From: Bin80 sp965203305 | GTDB taxonomy: Bacteria; Bacteroidota; Rhodothermia; Rhodothermales; Bin80 | NCBI GenBank assembly: GCA_965203305.1 | Contig: OZ241874.1 | Location: 1,426,001 to 1,490,000, forward strand | DNA: 64,000 nt | Direction of reading: 5' to 3' | In this document: in pieces, positions 26,201 through 36,826 of the stretch | Numbering within the stretch: position 1 is the stretch's first letter | How the letters are laid out: every line of letters begins with the position of its first letter | Notes under the pieces: generated by a model | Told to the model about the DNA's origin: nothing | Seen by the model: the letters and a program-made list of their open reading frames with translations, nothing else | Database searches by the model: none | Made by a program: the position numbers and the translations under genes

Positions 26201-28413
26201 ACCGATCATGTACAGTGGGGCTTTTCGCCTTGTCCGTGGAGATACTTCCCGGATCATTCGTATCCTTCTCCAGCATCCCGTTCTGGACGGTAATATACTC
26301 CGTGACATGCAAGGTGGAATCGGTCGTGCTCTCTATGTCCACCAGCGACAGTGTGCCACTGCACAGCCCCAGGTTCTTCGTCTTGACTACAAAATCCAGA
26401 TCCAGTTCGCCATTCCCGACATCAACCGAGAAGGAATGCAGCAGAATCGCAGGCAAGTCAACCAGCTCCCCGGCGAGCTCTCCCTGAAGGAGCAGCGATT
26501 CGGTCACCTTCACATCCTTGTTCGCCATCAGTTCGGCACGGGGCCCCACACGGAGTGTTTTCACCGTCAGCGGACCCTTCCCCGATTCCACCCGCAGATC
26601 CCCAAGCGTCACCAGCGCGTCCAGTGTAAGCCCGTTCGTGGCATCGCCGATAATGACATTTTCTGCGGCATCCGTGAGCAAAAGGTGATTCCCGAACAGA
26701 AGCGAACCCTCATTCCCCGTGCACATCCCGTCAGAGGTAGCCGGGTACTCCATCCCAATGGTCTTGCCCCCGGCAGCCAGATCACCGCCCACACGAAGGC
26801 TGTGGGTTGTCTTGCGCACAACAGCACCTGTTTTCAACGAGTCCGTATCCAGGTACACCCGCCCCCTGCCCCCGAAACTCGCCGTATCCTCCACCACCAG
26901 ACTCCCCCCAACCGACGAGGTGAGCGAGAATTCTGTATCTCCACTTGCTTTTGCAAGAGGTGCCATAAACAAGACCCGCGGGGCGCACTTCGTGCCAGCT
27001 TTCGTGGTCGCTGTGGTCGTTTCGGTGAGCGTGCTGGAGTATACATTCAGGTCCCCGGTAATCGTCACCGCACCTGCGAAGTGGATCCCCGGAATATGGG
27101 CCGTCCGGACTCCTCCATCGTCGTCAGCAAAACCTCTTCGTACTGTGTTGGAATATGCACATGTCCACTGGTTGTCATTCACTCTCAACCCAACTCGAAT
27201 TCCGGAATCTGCAGCAGTATTCGCCGCTCCATAGTCTGCCGTATTGGTGTAGGGAGTCCCGCCATCCCGCAAGATCACATCCCCCCGGATCGTCGCCGTC
27301 TTTGCGAACAAAATCCGGGCATCGTTCCACTGCACCACATCCCCCTCTACGACCACATCTTCCCGGAATATCAGGTCGGTGGAAATCTTTGCCTCGGTGT
27401 AGGCATCGTTTTGAAGGCTTCCTGCCACCGTGACCGGGCCTATCCGCTTCAGCTCCACACAGAGACTGCCCGTGGCTATTGCAAAGATCCCGGCCGGAAT
27501 CGTTCCCGTGCCTCGAATGCGGAGGCAATCATTATGGTCAAAACCGTCCGCAAGAGGCGCATATGCACCACCCTCAAGGAGTAGACTAGTGGCCCGGTTG
27601 CCGGGTCCAGTGTCAGTATTCTGGAACGCAATCTGGAGGGGGTGCCGGGTCCCTTTCGTCACATCTGCTATCGTGCCCTCCACAAGCACATCCTTCTCAA
27701 GGTAAACCACAAGATTCGCCCCGTCAATCCGCAGGGTAGCCTCGCGATGGACCTTCAGCGGAGTCTCTATTGAACGGCCTCCCGTGGCGGGGGGACCTCC
27801 CACTCGGATCTCGCTGGTCTTTTCTGCCTTTGTCCCTCCCTTCAGGGTAAAACTCTTGGAGGCCACCAGGGCAGGAAGCCGGACGCTCTCTCCCTTGGGA
27901 ATGGTCAAGGTATCGGTGATGGCGATCCGCTCTTCTGACTTGTCCGCAATCCAGAAAAACGGAAAGGTCCGGGTTCCCGCGTTCACTGTGACATTCTCGA
28001 ACTGTACGCCTGCGTTCGGATCCAGTTGAAATTCACCTGCCGCAGCAATCTTGAAGGTGCCCGTGAACTGGATCGTTCCCTTGACGGGAGTGGTACTTCC
28101 CTGCACATAGGTCCCGAATTTGAATCGTTTGTCCACAGCAACGGTTGGGGCGGCCAGCGTAATGCTGCCCCCCGCCCGGCGAACCCGGATCAGGAATACA
28201 TCCCCATCACCGTTGTTTGACAAGGCAAAAGCACGTTCCAGCGTACACGGACCATTCGCATTCGCAGGATTTATATTACCGCAGTTCCCGTCCGTCCTGC
28301 CATTGATCGGGTCTATTAGACGCGTCCTCTGTGCGAATGCACTGGAAGTCGTGAGCAGGAGAAACAGAAGGACGAATCCTGCCCCCCCCCCCCAATTTTT
28401 GTAGGTGTTTCAT
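23226..28413 (-). CDS. Giant T9SS-secreted surface protein, phase-variable and OFF in this sequence
   Basis: About 1.73 thousand residues in two frames. The first frame starts MKHLQKL at 28413, enters a G12 run (28382-28393) and stops at 28276. In a frame offset by one base the same DNA encodes AGFVLLFLLLTTSSAFAQ, a clear signal peptide, and continues without a stop to 23226. A run of 11 or 14 G would join them. The body is a long series of beta-strand-rich repeats with spaced Gly/Asp, as in autotransporter-like passenger helices. Two DUF4397-like modules follow (FIHNVPAPG, VRLVHGSAD), then a type A sorting domain with YPNPFNPSTRIQFDLP and a terminal KTGRMTLVK. It is probably an adhesin or outer-surface polymer exported by the type IX system. 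An internal start at 28223 has no signal peptide. Confidence 0.85.
28382..28393 (-). repeat. G12 homopolymer inside the signal-peptide coding region
   Basis: Twelve consecutive C on the plus strand, 20 bases after the ATG of the giant surface gene. Slipped-strand errors at such tracts switch genes on and off; 12 is one base more than the in-frame length 11 and two fewer than 14. Confidence 0.9.
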
Positions 28414-28761
28414 AGGTCTTTTGGCTGGTGAAAAGTGTGTGATCAGACCGCAACTCATGCGGTTCTTTCCTGACTATACACATCAGGCAGGCAATATGAT
28501 GAATGGCCTCTCACTTTTCCTTTGGACTTCACTTCGTTTCCATGGTTCATTCGGGACAGATTCATTGCAACAGTATGGAGAGCAGGGGCAAGAGGGGTAC
28601 TTGAAAGGGAGCAGGCAGGCCGAAATTCTCGGAGGTTCCTGTACATACTTCGCACCTGCCGTTATGACAGCAGAACCGAACAAGGAAGTACCTGTGCCCG
28701 GAACGTATGTATGTCCGTGGAGCATCCATGCCTCCTTGTCCGCCAGAATAGAACAGTTCGC
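28414..28761. other. Intergenic region, 348 bases
   Basis: Upstream region of the giant T9SS gene. A plus-strand open frame covers most of it but has no recognisable domain and overlaps the AHSA1-like gene, so it is not called. No clear promoter motif was recognised. Confidence 0.35.
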
Positions 28762-29214
28762 CTATGGCTTGTCTGGATCTTCAACATATGATCGCAGGCT
28801 TTTCAGGCTTGCGGCCCATCCCTCAACACAGGCATCAAAATATGCGTCAGCATAGCTTTCATCAGGGAAGCCGGCATGGGTAAGCGATAAATGAGCTCCT
28901 GCGGTACTGGGGGTAATTTCATAGGCAATGGACATCAGGTCTTCAAAGTCCACCGGATCAGACTTTGCATAGTATCGGAAGTCTTCCGTGACACTTTTGT
29001 AAGGAGGCTCATAAACTTTGTATATCCCTGAGGACATGTATTCCGGGTCATCCTCATTCTCTCCCCAGGCGGCAGCAAAGATGCCATTCTTGCGGGGGAT
29101 GATGATTACGCGGTCTGCATTCCACCAGGATCGCAGTGCACTTGGGGTATGAAGTGCGTCAAACAAATCTCGGGGTGTACAGGCAAAATCTTCTTCAAGG
29201 GTAATTGTTCGCAT
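28762..29214 (-). CDS. SRPBCC/AHSA1-like protein
   Basis: 150 residues from the ATG at 29214 (MRTITLEEDF); a start at 29235 adds seven residues. The AHSA1 pattern is present: CTPRDLFDALHTPSALRSWW, then SLTHAGFPDESY and a terminal helix GWAASLKSLRSYVE. Ligand and role unknown. Divergent from copA, with 71 bases between them. Confidence 0.72.
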   Translation of the reverse strand: MRTITLEEDFACTPRDLFDALHTPSALRSWWNADRVIIIPRKNGIFAAAWGENEDDPEYMSSGIYKVYEPPYKSVTEDFRYYAKSDPVDFEDLMSIAYEITPSTAGAHLSLTHAGFPDESYADAYFDACVEGWAASLKSLRSYVEDPDKP

Positions 29215-29285
29215 GAGTCTGTATGTGTGGAACAATACGGGCAGAATCGGTTATCCCACCGCTCTGGCTCGTTGCCTAAAGGTTC

Positions 29286-31613
29286 ATGAACTCAAATGGT
29301 TCCCAAGTTACAATTCCCGTAACCGGGATGCACTGCGCCTCGTGTGCGGCTGGCCTTGAGCGGCAATTTGCCCGATTTCCAGAGGCAACCCACATTAATG
29401 TGAATATTGCCACGCATGAAGCCCATGTGGAAGGAATATCACCGGAAACTGCCATAGAAGTAATCAGAGATGCAGGATATGATGTTCCCCGTTCCGAAAT
29501 CATACTCCACACGCAGGATGGATCTACCGGGCTGAGTCAGGAAGAGATTGACAGGCGCTGCGCCAAAGCTGGATCTTTGGTCCGGGGAGAATTGTCGGAG
29601 GAAGCACTGAGACTCTCCTGGGTTCCGGGTCTGGCTGCCCCGGAGACCCTTCTGGCTGCATTTCCTGAGTACTCTAGGACATTGACTGAAAAGTCTGAAA
29701 CTTCCCGGTCAAAATCGGGTCATGTCCGGCTGGTTCTTTCTATTGCAGGTGCGGTGCTCCTGATGGGATTGATGATGCTGAATGTCGCAACGCATGCTGT
29801 GCTCCTTGCAATTGCCACCCCTGTTGTATTCTATGGCGGGGCTGAATTCTTCCGGGGAGCATGGATGGCCCTGAGAAGAGGGGCCGCAAACATGTACACA
29901 CTCATTGCCATCGGTGTTGGAACAGCATGGGTGTACAGTACAATCGCCACATTTTTCCCAACCCTGTTTGGCACGGCTCCATCGGTATATTTTGAGGCTT
30001 CGGCCGTCATTGTAGCACTAGTTCTCCTTGGTCAGTTCCTTGAGTCGCGTGCAGTTGCCCGGACGGGATCTGCTGTGGAGGCACTTCTGAAGCTGCAGGC
30101 ACCCTTTGCCCGCGTACAGCAGGGCCCTCATATTGTAGATGTGCCTGTTGAGGCCGTCAAACCCGGCGATCATGTGATTGTCAGGGCGGGAGAGCAGGTA
30201 TCTGTTGATGGGGAAGTCATACAAGGAGTCAGTATGGTGGATGAGAGCATGCTCACCGGCGAACCTTTGCCGGTGACCAAGTCGGAGGGAGATTTCGTAG
30301 TGGCAGGCACATTGAATACAGACGGATCTCTGACAGTATGTGTAACTCATACCGGACGGGACACCGTACTGCAGCAGATTGTACATCTTACCAGAGAAGC
30401 ACAGGGACGCAAGGCCCCCATACAGAAACTGGCAGATCGGGTTTCAGGAATTTTTGTGCCAGTTGTTCTCGCTGTTGCCATCCTGACATTTACAGTATGG
30501 ATCATAGCGGGAGGAGGGCTGGAGCACGCACTGACAGCATTCGTTTCTGTGCTGATCATTGCCTGCCCGTGTGCACTGGGGCTGGCTACTCCCGCAGCCG
30601 TGGTCGTTGCTACGGGTGCCAGTGCACGCAGGGGGATCCTGTTCAAGGGGGGAGATGCCCTGGAACGAGTCAGCCAGATTACACATGTTGTTCTGGACAA
30701 GACGGGAACACTAACCACGGGGAAGCCGGAAATTCAGTTCGTTGAAGTGCTTCCAGAATGGTCTGCTTCCAAAGTTTTACAAATGGCAGCTTCCCTGGAA
30801 GCATATTCCCAGCATCCTCTGGCAGAGGCCATTGTTGCAAAGGCGAGAGAAGAAGGGATTGACTTCTGCCCGGTGGAAGGGGCAGAGGCTGTTCCTGGTC
30901 ATGGAATTTCTGGAATCATTCAGCAGAAGAAGGTACATGTTGGGAGCAGTACATTCCTGCGTCAGCAGGATATCTCTCTTCCTTCAGCAGCCATGGCAGA
31001 GCGAAGAATACATGTGGCTATTGACGGGTACTGGGTCGGGCAGCTGTCTGTCAGTGACGCGCTTCGGGATACGTCAAGGGAGGCAGTTGCTCATCTGCAC
31101 CGACGGGGGCTTAAAGTAACCATGCTTACAGGAGACAATGAAACAAATGCGGCAAAAGCGGCACGGGAGGCGGGCATAGATGATGTGCATGCAGGTGTAA
31201 CCCCTGCGGAGAAGCTCGAGTTTATTGCATCACTTGGCAAGCGGGGCGAGGTTGTCGCAATGGCTGGAGATGGCATCAATGATGCACCGGCACTTGCCGA
31301 AGCAGATGTAGGCCTTGCCATGGGGTCCGGAACCCGGGTTGCAGTGGAAACTTCGGATGTTACGCTTCTCCGGGAAGATCTGAACTCTGTGGCAGACACG
31401 ATAGATATCGGACGACAGGCAATGAGAACAATCCGTCAGAACCTGTTTTTTGCATTTATATACAATACGCTCAGCATTCCTGTGGCCGCAGGTGCACTCT
31501 ATGGAGTACTTGGCATTTTGCTGAATCCTATGCTGGCTTCCCTTGCCATGACATTATCAAGTTTGTCTGTTGTTTGTAACAGTTTGCGTTTAGGCAACAC
31601 ACTGAAACTTTAA
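29286..31613 (+). CDS. copA: Copper-exporting P1B-type ATPase
   Basis: 775 residues. One heavy-metal-associated domain at the N-terminus with GMHCASC (Cys17, Cys20). The membrane metal site is CPC in IACPCALGLATPAA (near residue 424), typical of Cu(I) pumps. Catalytic blocks are TGEPLPV, DKTGTLTTG (phosphorylated Asp near residue 470) and GDGINDAPAL. It should use ATP to export Cu(I), or Ag(I), across the inner membrane. The DUF2231 gene follows after 15 bases, so the two are likely one transcript. No copper-responsive regulator is next to it. Confidence 0.93.
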   Translation: MNSNGSQVTIPVTGMHCASCAAGLERQFARFPEATHINVNIATHEAHVEGISPETAIEVIRDAGYDVPRSEIILHTQDGSTGLSQEEIDRRCAKAGSLVRGELSEEALRLSWVPGLAAPETLLAAFPEYSRTLTEKSETSRSKSGHVRLVLSIAGAVLLMGLMMLNVATHAVLLAIATPVVFYGGAEFFRGAWMALRRGAANMYTLIAIGVGTAWVYSTIATFFPTLFGTAPSVYFEASAVIVALVLLGQFLESRAVARTGSAVEALLKLQAPFARVQQGPHIVDVPVEAVKPGDHVIVRAGEQVSVDGEVIQGVSMVDESMLTGEPLPVTKSEGDFVVAGTLNTDGSLTVCVTHTGRDTVLQQIVHLTREAQGRKAPIQKLADRVSGIFVPVVLAVAILTFTVWIIAGGGLEHALTAFVSVLIIACPCALGLATPAAVVVATGASARRGILFKGGDALERVSQITHVVLDKTGTLTTGKPEIQFVEVLPEWSASKVLQMAASLEAYSQHPLAEAIVAKAREEGIDFCPVEGAEAVPGHGISGIIQQKKVHVGSSTFLRQQDISLPSAAMAERRIHVAIDGYWVGQLSVSDALRDTSREAVAHLHRRGLKVTMLTGDNETNAAKAAREAGIDDVHAGVTPAEKLEFIASLGKRGEVVAMAGDGINDAPALAEADVGLAMGSGTRVAVETSDVTLLREDLNSVADTIDIGRQAMRTIRQNLFFAFIYNTLSIPVAAGALYGVLGILLNPMLASLAMTLSSLSVVCNSLRLGNTLKL

Positions 31614-31628
31614 TCAATCCGAGATTTT

Positions 31629-32693
31629 ATGCTTCCAGAATGGATGCCCAACATGCACCCCATGGTGGTGCATTTCCCGATTGCCCTGTTAGTCGTTGCT
31701 TTTCTTGTTGATATCGTGGCCCTGTTTTTTCGCAGAATTTCCATGCTGGCCCGAATGGCAACGATCCTGTATGTTCTCGGAGCTTTGGGGGCTTTGGGAG
31801 GTGTGATTTCGGGGGAGTATGCAGCCGAAACGGTGGAGGTGTCCGGGCAGGCCAGCTCTATACTGGCGGACCACGAAGATGCGGGGGAACTGGCAATGAA
31901 ATACTTTCTGGTTTATGCAGCCTTGCGGATTGCATTATGGTGGTGGCTTTCGTTTCGCCTGGTGTTCTGGATTCCGCTTGCCGTGATTGGTGGAATCGGG
32001 TTGCTGCCGTTATTCCAGGCATCCTCGTTTGGTGGACGCCTGGTGTACGAACAGGGGGTAGGGGTGGTCAAGGCAGACTCTTTGGCTATGCTGTTGCAAG
32101 AAAAGGAGAGAGCACTGGTGAGAGCGGGGGGAACCCCGGAATTTTCCGGAATTCAGGAGGATGGGGGATGGCAGTGGCAGGCCGGCGCGAATGCTGTGAA
32201 CATCTTTAATTCCGCATTCGAGGTCATCACCGGAGCAGTTACGGCCGAGACTGTGCGCGATTCAGACGGAAATTCCCTCTTGGCACTGACGGTGGAACAG
32301 TCTCCGGTGATCATTGCGCATGGAATTTCTGTTTCCAATGTTGAATTTGCAGTCACGATGGACTTGTCCGATTTTAATGGTACAGTTCGCCTGATGCATC
32401 ATGTACAGGACAGTCTTTCCTATCATTTTATGGAAGTCGGAAAGGAGATGATTCGCCTCGGTGCTGTCGTTAGCGGGGAAGAGGAAATACAGGAAGAATC
32501 CTCCCTGCCGCAACTGTCGGAGGATCCTACATTCAGGGTCGTCGGAGCAGAGACACATTTTCGCGGATATGTTGCTGGCGATCTGGTTGTACACGGGCAT
32601 GGTTCTGCTCCTGAGGCTGGAGTCGCTGGACTCTCTTTAACGGGAGCCGGTACAATTAAAGTTGGACAGATGCAGTTGGTCGTACTGCATTAA
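31629..32693 (+). CDS. DUF2231 membrane protein with C-terminal soluble domain
   Basis: 354 residues. Residues about 1-145 form four membrane segments of the DUF2231 type, starting with MHPMVVHFPIALLVV, which carries the conserved His pair. The last 200 residues are a beta-rich soluble region without a known domain (DPTFRVVGAETHFRGYVAGDL). DUF2231 proteins are often near cytochromes or metal-handling genes, and heme or metal binding has been suggested from the His. The 15-base gap to copA supports a role linked to copper handling, which is inference. Confidence 0.75.
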   Translation: MLPEWMPNMHPMVVHFPIALLVVAFLVDIVALFFRRISMLARMATILYVLGALGALGGVISGEYAAETVEVSGQASSILADHEDAGELAMKYFLVYAALRIALWWWLSFRLVFWIPLAVIGGIGLLPLFQASSFGGRLVYEQGVGVVKADSLAMLLQEKERALVRAGGTPEFSGIQEDGGWQWQAGANAVNIFNSAFEVITGAVTAETVRDSDGNSLLALTVEQSPVIIAHGISVSNVEFAVTMDLSDFNGTVRLMHHVQDSLSYHFMEVGKEMIRLGAVVSGEEEIQEESSLPQLSEDPTFRVVGAETHFRGYVAGDLVVHGHGSAPEAGVAGLSLTGAGTIKVGQMQLVVLH

Positions 32694-34105
32694 TCGGACT
32701 TTGCCTTGCCGTAGCAGGCGGGAGAAAAAGCAGGGCAAGGCTGACTGGCTTGTAGATAACTCCTGACATGATGTATGGTCTGATACCCGATCTCGGATGT
32801 CTCAAAATTCCAGTCGGATGTACGATACGGGCCATATGAATTCCCGTGGACACGGAGCATGGATTAAAAATCAGAAACGGTTACTATCTCTTGCACGGTA
32901 TGTGTATACAGGGCAGTACACTTGGGGCATTATGAAGTTACCGGGGGTTCATCGGAATCGCGAGCAAGGAACAGCGAGAATATGTACGGCATCAGGGATT
33001 ACTGTCGGGCATCCGCAATGCATGATCTCCGCCCTAGGCTGGCGGCGAGCATTTCAGGACGGAAAAATTCGCAACAGGGCAAAAAAAGCCGGCGGTACTC
33101 GGAGTTGTTGCGATGATCCATCAAATGAGACGGCTTTCCTGAGAGGCCATTTTCGCCTCAAGTTCCTTAATTGAGGTATCTACCTTCGTTTCGAGTCTCT
33201 CATCCGAAGCTTCCATCTTCGTTTCAAGGATGATAAACTTGGAGTCCACGAATTCCTTCATTGTAAGACTTTCCTGTTGTTTTCAATAGTTTTAGCAATC
33301 GCCTCTGCATGCGCTTGTGCCTGTTTTGTCTCAATCCCTGATTTGGAAAGAATGCACAAACTATGGACGTAGTGTCAACTAGCATTTTCTGGTAAAACAA
33401 TAGTTGCGAGGCTGTCAGATTCCCTCTTGAATGTTCGGTTCCAAATTTATTCGGTGCTCTGTCCCTATCAGTTACAATTATGGATAGGTACCTCAAAAAA
33501 AGTACAACCCAAAGAAAGCCGAGCGCATGTTCTTAAAAGTCCCGGCAGGGGGCTGTATGGGCAAAATGGAATCTGCTGCATTCCCATCCATGAGTACTTG
33601 ACTGGGGAAGAGTTACGGGCATTGCGGGGGAAGTCAGGAGTTGGAATGTGAGCGAAAACCGAAGAGGACTATTTGACCTGTAGGGGAGGTGTGCACCCTG
33701 GCGGGGGAGCTGGTGAAGGAGTTTGACCAGACAAAGTGTGACAGTCTGGCCAAACTGCCAAGGGACAGAAAAGGACCGCTGCTGTTGAATGACTGCCCCG
33801 AAGGATTCCGGGAATGTCAGCAACCTGCAAGGGAGTAATCCTTTCTCCCCTGAAACACGCAGGGAGTACGCAAAGCATGTTTCCCCACCGAGTGGCGGGA
33901 GAATCTGTATTCTCAATTCCGAATTCGCCTCCCTCGCAAGGGTGCGTTGAGCTATCTTCTCTTCTGATCAAAAGACACACAATCTTGTTCACCCCATCTG
34001 GATCGGGGATTCCAGTTAGGCAGATTCCAGAAAATGGCTTCTTGGACTGCTTTTCAGGGAGATCAGCAGTCCCCATGACTTCAGAGCAAACGCAAAGAGA
34101 ATACG
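32694..34105. other. Gene-poor region, 1.4 kb
   Basis: Holds one small candidate coiled-coil gene (33121-33261, minus) and, at about 33480-33840 on the plus strand, short coding-like fragments (for example GELVKEFDQTKCDSLAKLPRD) broken by stops in every frame. It reads like a decayed gene or element. No RNA or repeat was recognised. Confidence 0.35.
33121..33261 (-). CDS. Small putative coiled-coil protein
   Basis: 46 residues, MKEFVDSKFIILETKMEA at the start, then repeated heptad-like ETK/ERLETKVD and KELEAKMA blocks. A possible ribosome-binding site AGGAAAG lies 8-14 bases upstream of the ATG. The composition (Glu/Lys/Leu) suggests one long helix, similar to short coiled-coil proteins found beside conflict genes. 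It could also be the stump of a longer gene. Function unknown. Confidence 0.35.
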   Translation of the reverse strand: MKEFVDSKFIILETKMEASDERLETKVDTSIKELEAKMASQESRLI

Positions 34106-36574
34106 ATGATGATTGTACCACCACGGAACATACTGGCTGGAATCGGAGCACTGGGCAGGGAAGAAATGGCGCGTTTTCTGGCCTTTTTCAATAATGCCAA
34201 TATGCTTACGCTTTTTACAGATCAGGCATTTGATCTGTATGTCCGAGGCAAGAGATATCTGGGTACCAAGATGCACAATGGGGAAAAGCCTGCTGAAATG
34301 GAGCAGAAGGTCAAAAGATTTGAACAGCGTGTGGAGGTAGATTTTCGGAGGATTGTTCGCTCAAAATCAACAAACGCAGATCTGAGACTTCAGCTTTGGA
34401 ATACACTGCGAGTATGTCTTGACCTTCCCGTGTCCATCCCGCTTTCTACAGTAGTTGCGGATCGCAAGGCAGCAGAACTGGCAGTGGCCTCAGCCGAGCA
34501 CTATAGCAATCATTCGGGAATTCGTGATCAGATCAAGCAAATCTTCGCAAAGTTTCGAAAGGATCAAGAAAATCCAGACATGCAGTTTGGAGATATCGTG
34601 CGCCAGGAAGTAGTGCGCATGATGGCCAGTGCAGTAGAGAAGGGAAATCTTTCGGAAGAGGAACAGAGGAGAGTCATAGACGAGTTCACCAGGTCACTGG
34701 AAGATTTGCCATCTGACATGAAGGATGAAGCCATAGAGAAGGCGATACAGTCGGGTGACAAGGCGATAATCAGTCTTCTTGCCTCAACGGGTTCAACGGC
34801 TGGACTGGCGGTTGCAGTAGATATTGCCGGTTTCAGTGCGTACATTCTTGCTGCCAAGATTGCTTCCATCATTCCCCTTTTGGGAGCAAAGACTGCTGTA
34901 TCCCTGCTTGCGGTGCTATCCAATCCATGGTTAATACCTGTGGTGGCGGGCGGGACGATGGTCTATCAGGGTAAGAAGATTCACAATAAGGCGAGGGAGA
35001 ATATTGCCACTACTCTGACAATTCAGTTGGCAATCCCGGGATTTCAGGACCATGAGACCAACTTTCATGTATTCATGGATGAGGTCAGGATTGCTGCAAG
35101 CAAAGCAGACATCCATACCATCTCGGAGGGGGCACTTGCAAAAAAACAGCAAAGAAAGGAAAGTCACAAAGCCCTCGTGCGCACGAACAAGGTTCGGAAG
35201 GAGTATCCCGAAGGTTTGCCAGCACTCCCCAACTCCTCAGGAATTCTTGCTCTTGCCAGTGAAGATGAGGACGAGTCAACGCGGGATCTATTCCAGAAAC
35301 TGCTCTTTTCCGAAAGCAGGCAGCAGCGAAAGGAGGACACCATCATTGCTGCTTCTGCAGCGGGAGCCAGCCTTCTGGATGCGGTATATAACGCACTGGT
35401 TGTGGACCCAAAGGTGATTGCAGCAGCAGACTTCTCCCGTACGGAATCAATAAAGGATATTTTTGAGTTCAGTGGATTTGCTTCCCGAATCAGAGCGATG
35501 GATGAGGCCGCCCGCGAGGGGGGTGAAGCTGCTCTGCGAGGATATACCGCAGAGATGTATGTTGCTTCCCGTCTTTCCGGTCATCAGGTATCCTTGCCGG
35601 ACAGTTCCAACTACCCAGGGGTAGACCTGATTGTGGACGGGGAGCCTTTTCAGGTGAAGTGTTATAAGAGCGCAGACAGCGGATTGCAGGCTTTGAAAGA
35701 TCATTTTGAAAAGAATCCAGACATTCCAGTGTTTGTCAATAGCGAGGTAGCGACTGCGGCTAGTTCTAGTTCGGAGGAATGGGCGGGCAAGGTTATCCCT
35801 GTGGAAGGATTTGATTTTTCGACGGTGGACGGAATGGTGGAGCAGTCCCTTAGCTCGGCAGCAAGGCTTCAGCAGGAGTATGCTCCGATGCTGTATGTAC
35901 TCATGATCAATTCTGCATATCACCTGTATCGCTGGCGCAAGGGGCTAGTTTCTTTGAAGGATTTGCCGTTTGAGATTGCGCTTACAGGTGCTGCCAGAGG
36001 GGGATTGTCATTGGCCGGAGGCATTACGGGCAGTGCCATTGGCGGTCTGCTGTTTGGACCGGCTGGTGTAGTCATTCTGACCCCACTGATTGCGACAGGG
36101 GCACTTTTCCAGACTGGACGCGTGATGAAAGGTGTAGATCATGTACTGGGAGTTCAGAAGGAATGGGAAGAGACGATTGACAAGGCAGCAGGACCTTTTC
36201 GGAGAGCACTGCAGCGTACAATCAAGAAAAAAATCAGCTTGATTGACCAGAAGATTTCAGAGCTGGATGGCGCAGATCATGAGGTGGCAATCTGGGTTCG
36301 GAGAAAGCTGGAAGACGAGCGTCTGGCGTTGACAGAGTTAGGCACCGAGCTTGCTGGTTCCGGTGATCTTAAACCGATACAATCAGCACAGACCATGCTT
36401 CGCATTATGACAGAAGCTAGTGTACTGCCGATCAGTGTTCAACCTGAACTGGATGCGTTCATTCACGCACTCAACGCAAAGCCTTCAAGAAGGGTAAAGT
36501 CCAAAGAGAAGTGGAATACAATTAAAGGGAAAATCTCGGAGAAGATGCCTATAGAGATTGTATTCGAAAAGTAG
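34106..36574 (+). CDS. Unrecognised 822-residue protein with hydrophobic segments and PD-(D/E)XK-like core
   Basis: I do not recognise a named family over the full length. Visible parts: a helical N-terminal third; a hydrophobic, Ala/Gly-rich block at about residues 230-285 (GFSAYILAAKIASIIPLLGA, then NPWLIPVVAGGTMVYQG) resembling the membrane part of YaaW/DUF3944-like proteins; a predicted PD-(D/E)XK nuclease core at about 478-525 (TAEMYVASRL for the first acidic residue, YPGVDLIVDG, then FQVKCYKS giving the QxK form); a second Gly-rich hydrophobic region at about 628-675 (GGITGSAIGGLLFGPAG); and a helical charged C-terminus. The type ISP enzyme follows on the same strand after 252 bases. 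A role in defence as a membrane-associated nuclease is inference. Confidence 0.6.
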   Translation: MMIVPPRNILAGIGALGREEMARFLAFFNNANMLTLFTDQAFDLYVRGKRYLGTKMHNGEKPAEMEQKVKRFEQRVEVDFRRIVRSKSTNADLRLQLWNTLRVCLDLPVSIPLSTVVADRKAAELAVASAEHYSNHSGIRDQIKQIFAKFRKDQENPDMQFGDIVRQEVVRMMASAVEKGNLSEEEQRRVIDEFTRSLEDLPSDMKDEAIEKAIQSGDKAIISLLASTGSTAGLAVAVDIAGFSAYILAAKIASIIPLLGAKTAVSLLAVLSNPWLIPVVAGGTMVYQGKKIHNKARENIATTLTIQLAIPGFQDHETNFHVFMDEVRIAASKADIHTISEGALAKKQQRKESHKALVRTNKVRKEYPEGLPALPNSSGILALASEDEDESTRDLFQKLLFSESRQQRKEDTIIAASAAGASLLDAVYNALVVDPKVIAAADFSRTESIKDIFEFSGFASRIRAMDEAAREGGEAALRGYTAEMYVASRLSGHQVSLPDSSNYPGVDLIVDGEPFQVKCYKSADSGLQALKDHFEKNPDIPVFVNSEVATAASSSSEEWAGKVIPVEGFDFSTVDGMVEQSLSSAARLQQEYAPMLYVLMINSAYHLYRWRKGLVSLKDLPFEIALTGAARGGLSLAGGITGSAIGGLLFGPAGVVILTPLIATGALFQTGRVMKGVDHVLGVQKEWEETIDKAAGPFRRALQRTIKKKISLIDQKISELDGADHEVAIWVRRKLEDERLALTELGTELAGSGDLKPIQSAQTMLRIMTEASVLPISVQPELDAFIHALNAKPSRRVKSKEKWNTIKGKISEKMPIEIVFEK

Positions 36575-36826
36575 TGAGAATAAGGTCTGACAGAGTCGTA
36601 CACTCAGTCAATGCAGACAGTGAGCATGAATGCCCCGGGATCGGTCATCTCAAATCTGGGGTATTTCATTTTTCTGGCAGGAGTTTTTATCCTGGAGCAG
36701 ACCGAGGCTGTTGGCAAGTATGCTGGCAGTTCATGCTGATCTTTATGGTGCCTGTTATGAATGCCTGCAGTCTATATGTACAGTTGTGATGTCTGATCTT
36801 CCTGTCTTGCCACGAACTCATCATAG

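Noticed and set aside
25419..27584. 721-codon plus-strand open frame opposite the giant T9SS gene
   Set aside because: It lies antisense to a frame with clear T9SS and DUF4397 features, is His/Arg/Pro-rich without any domain, and arises from the codon bias of the real strand.
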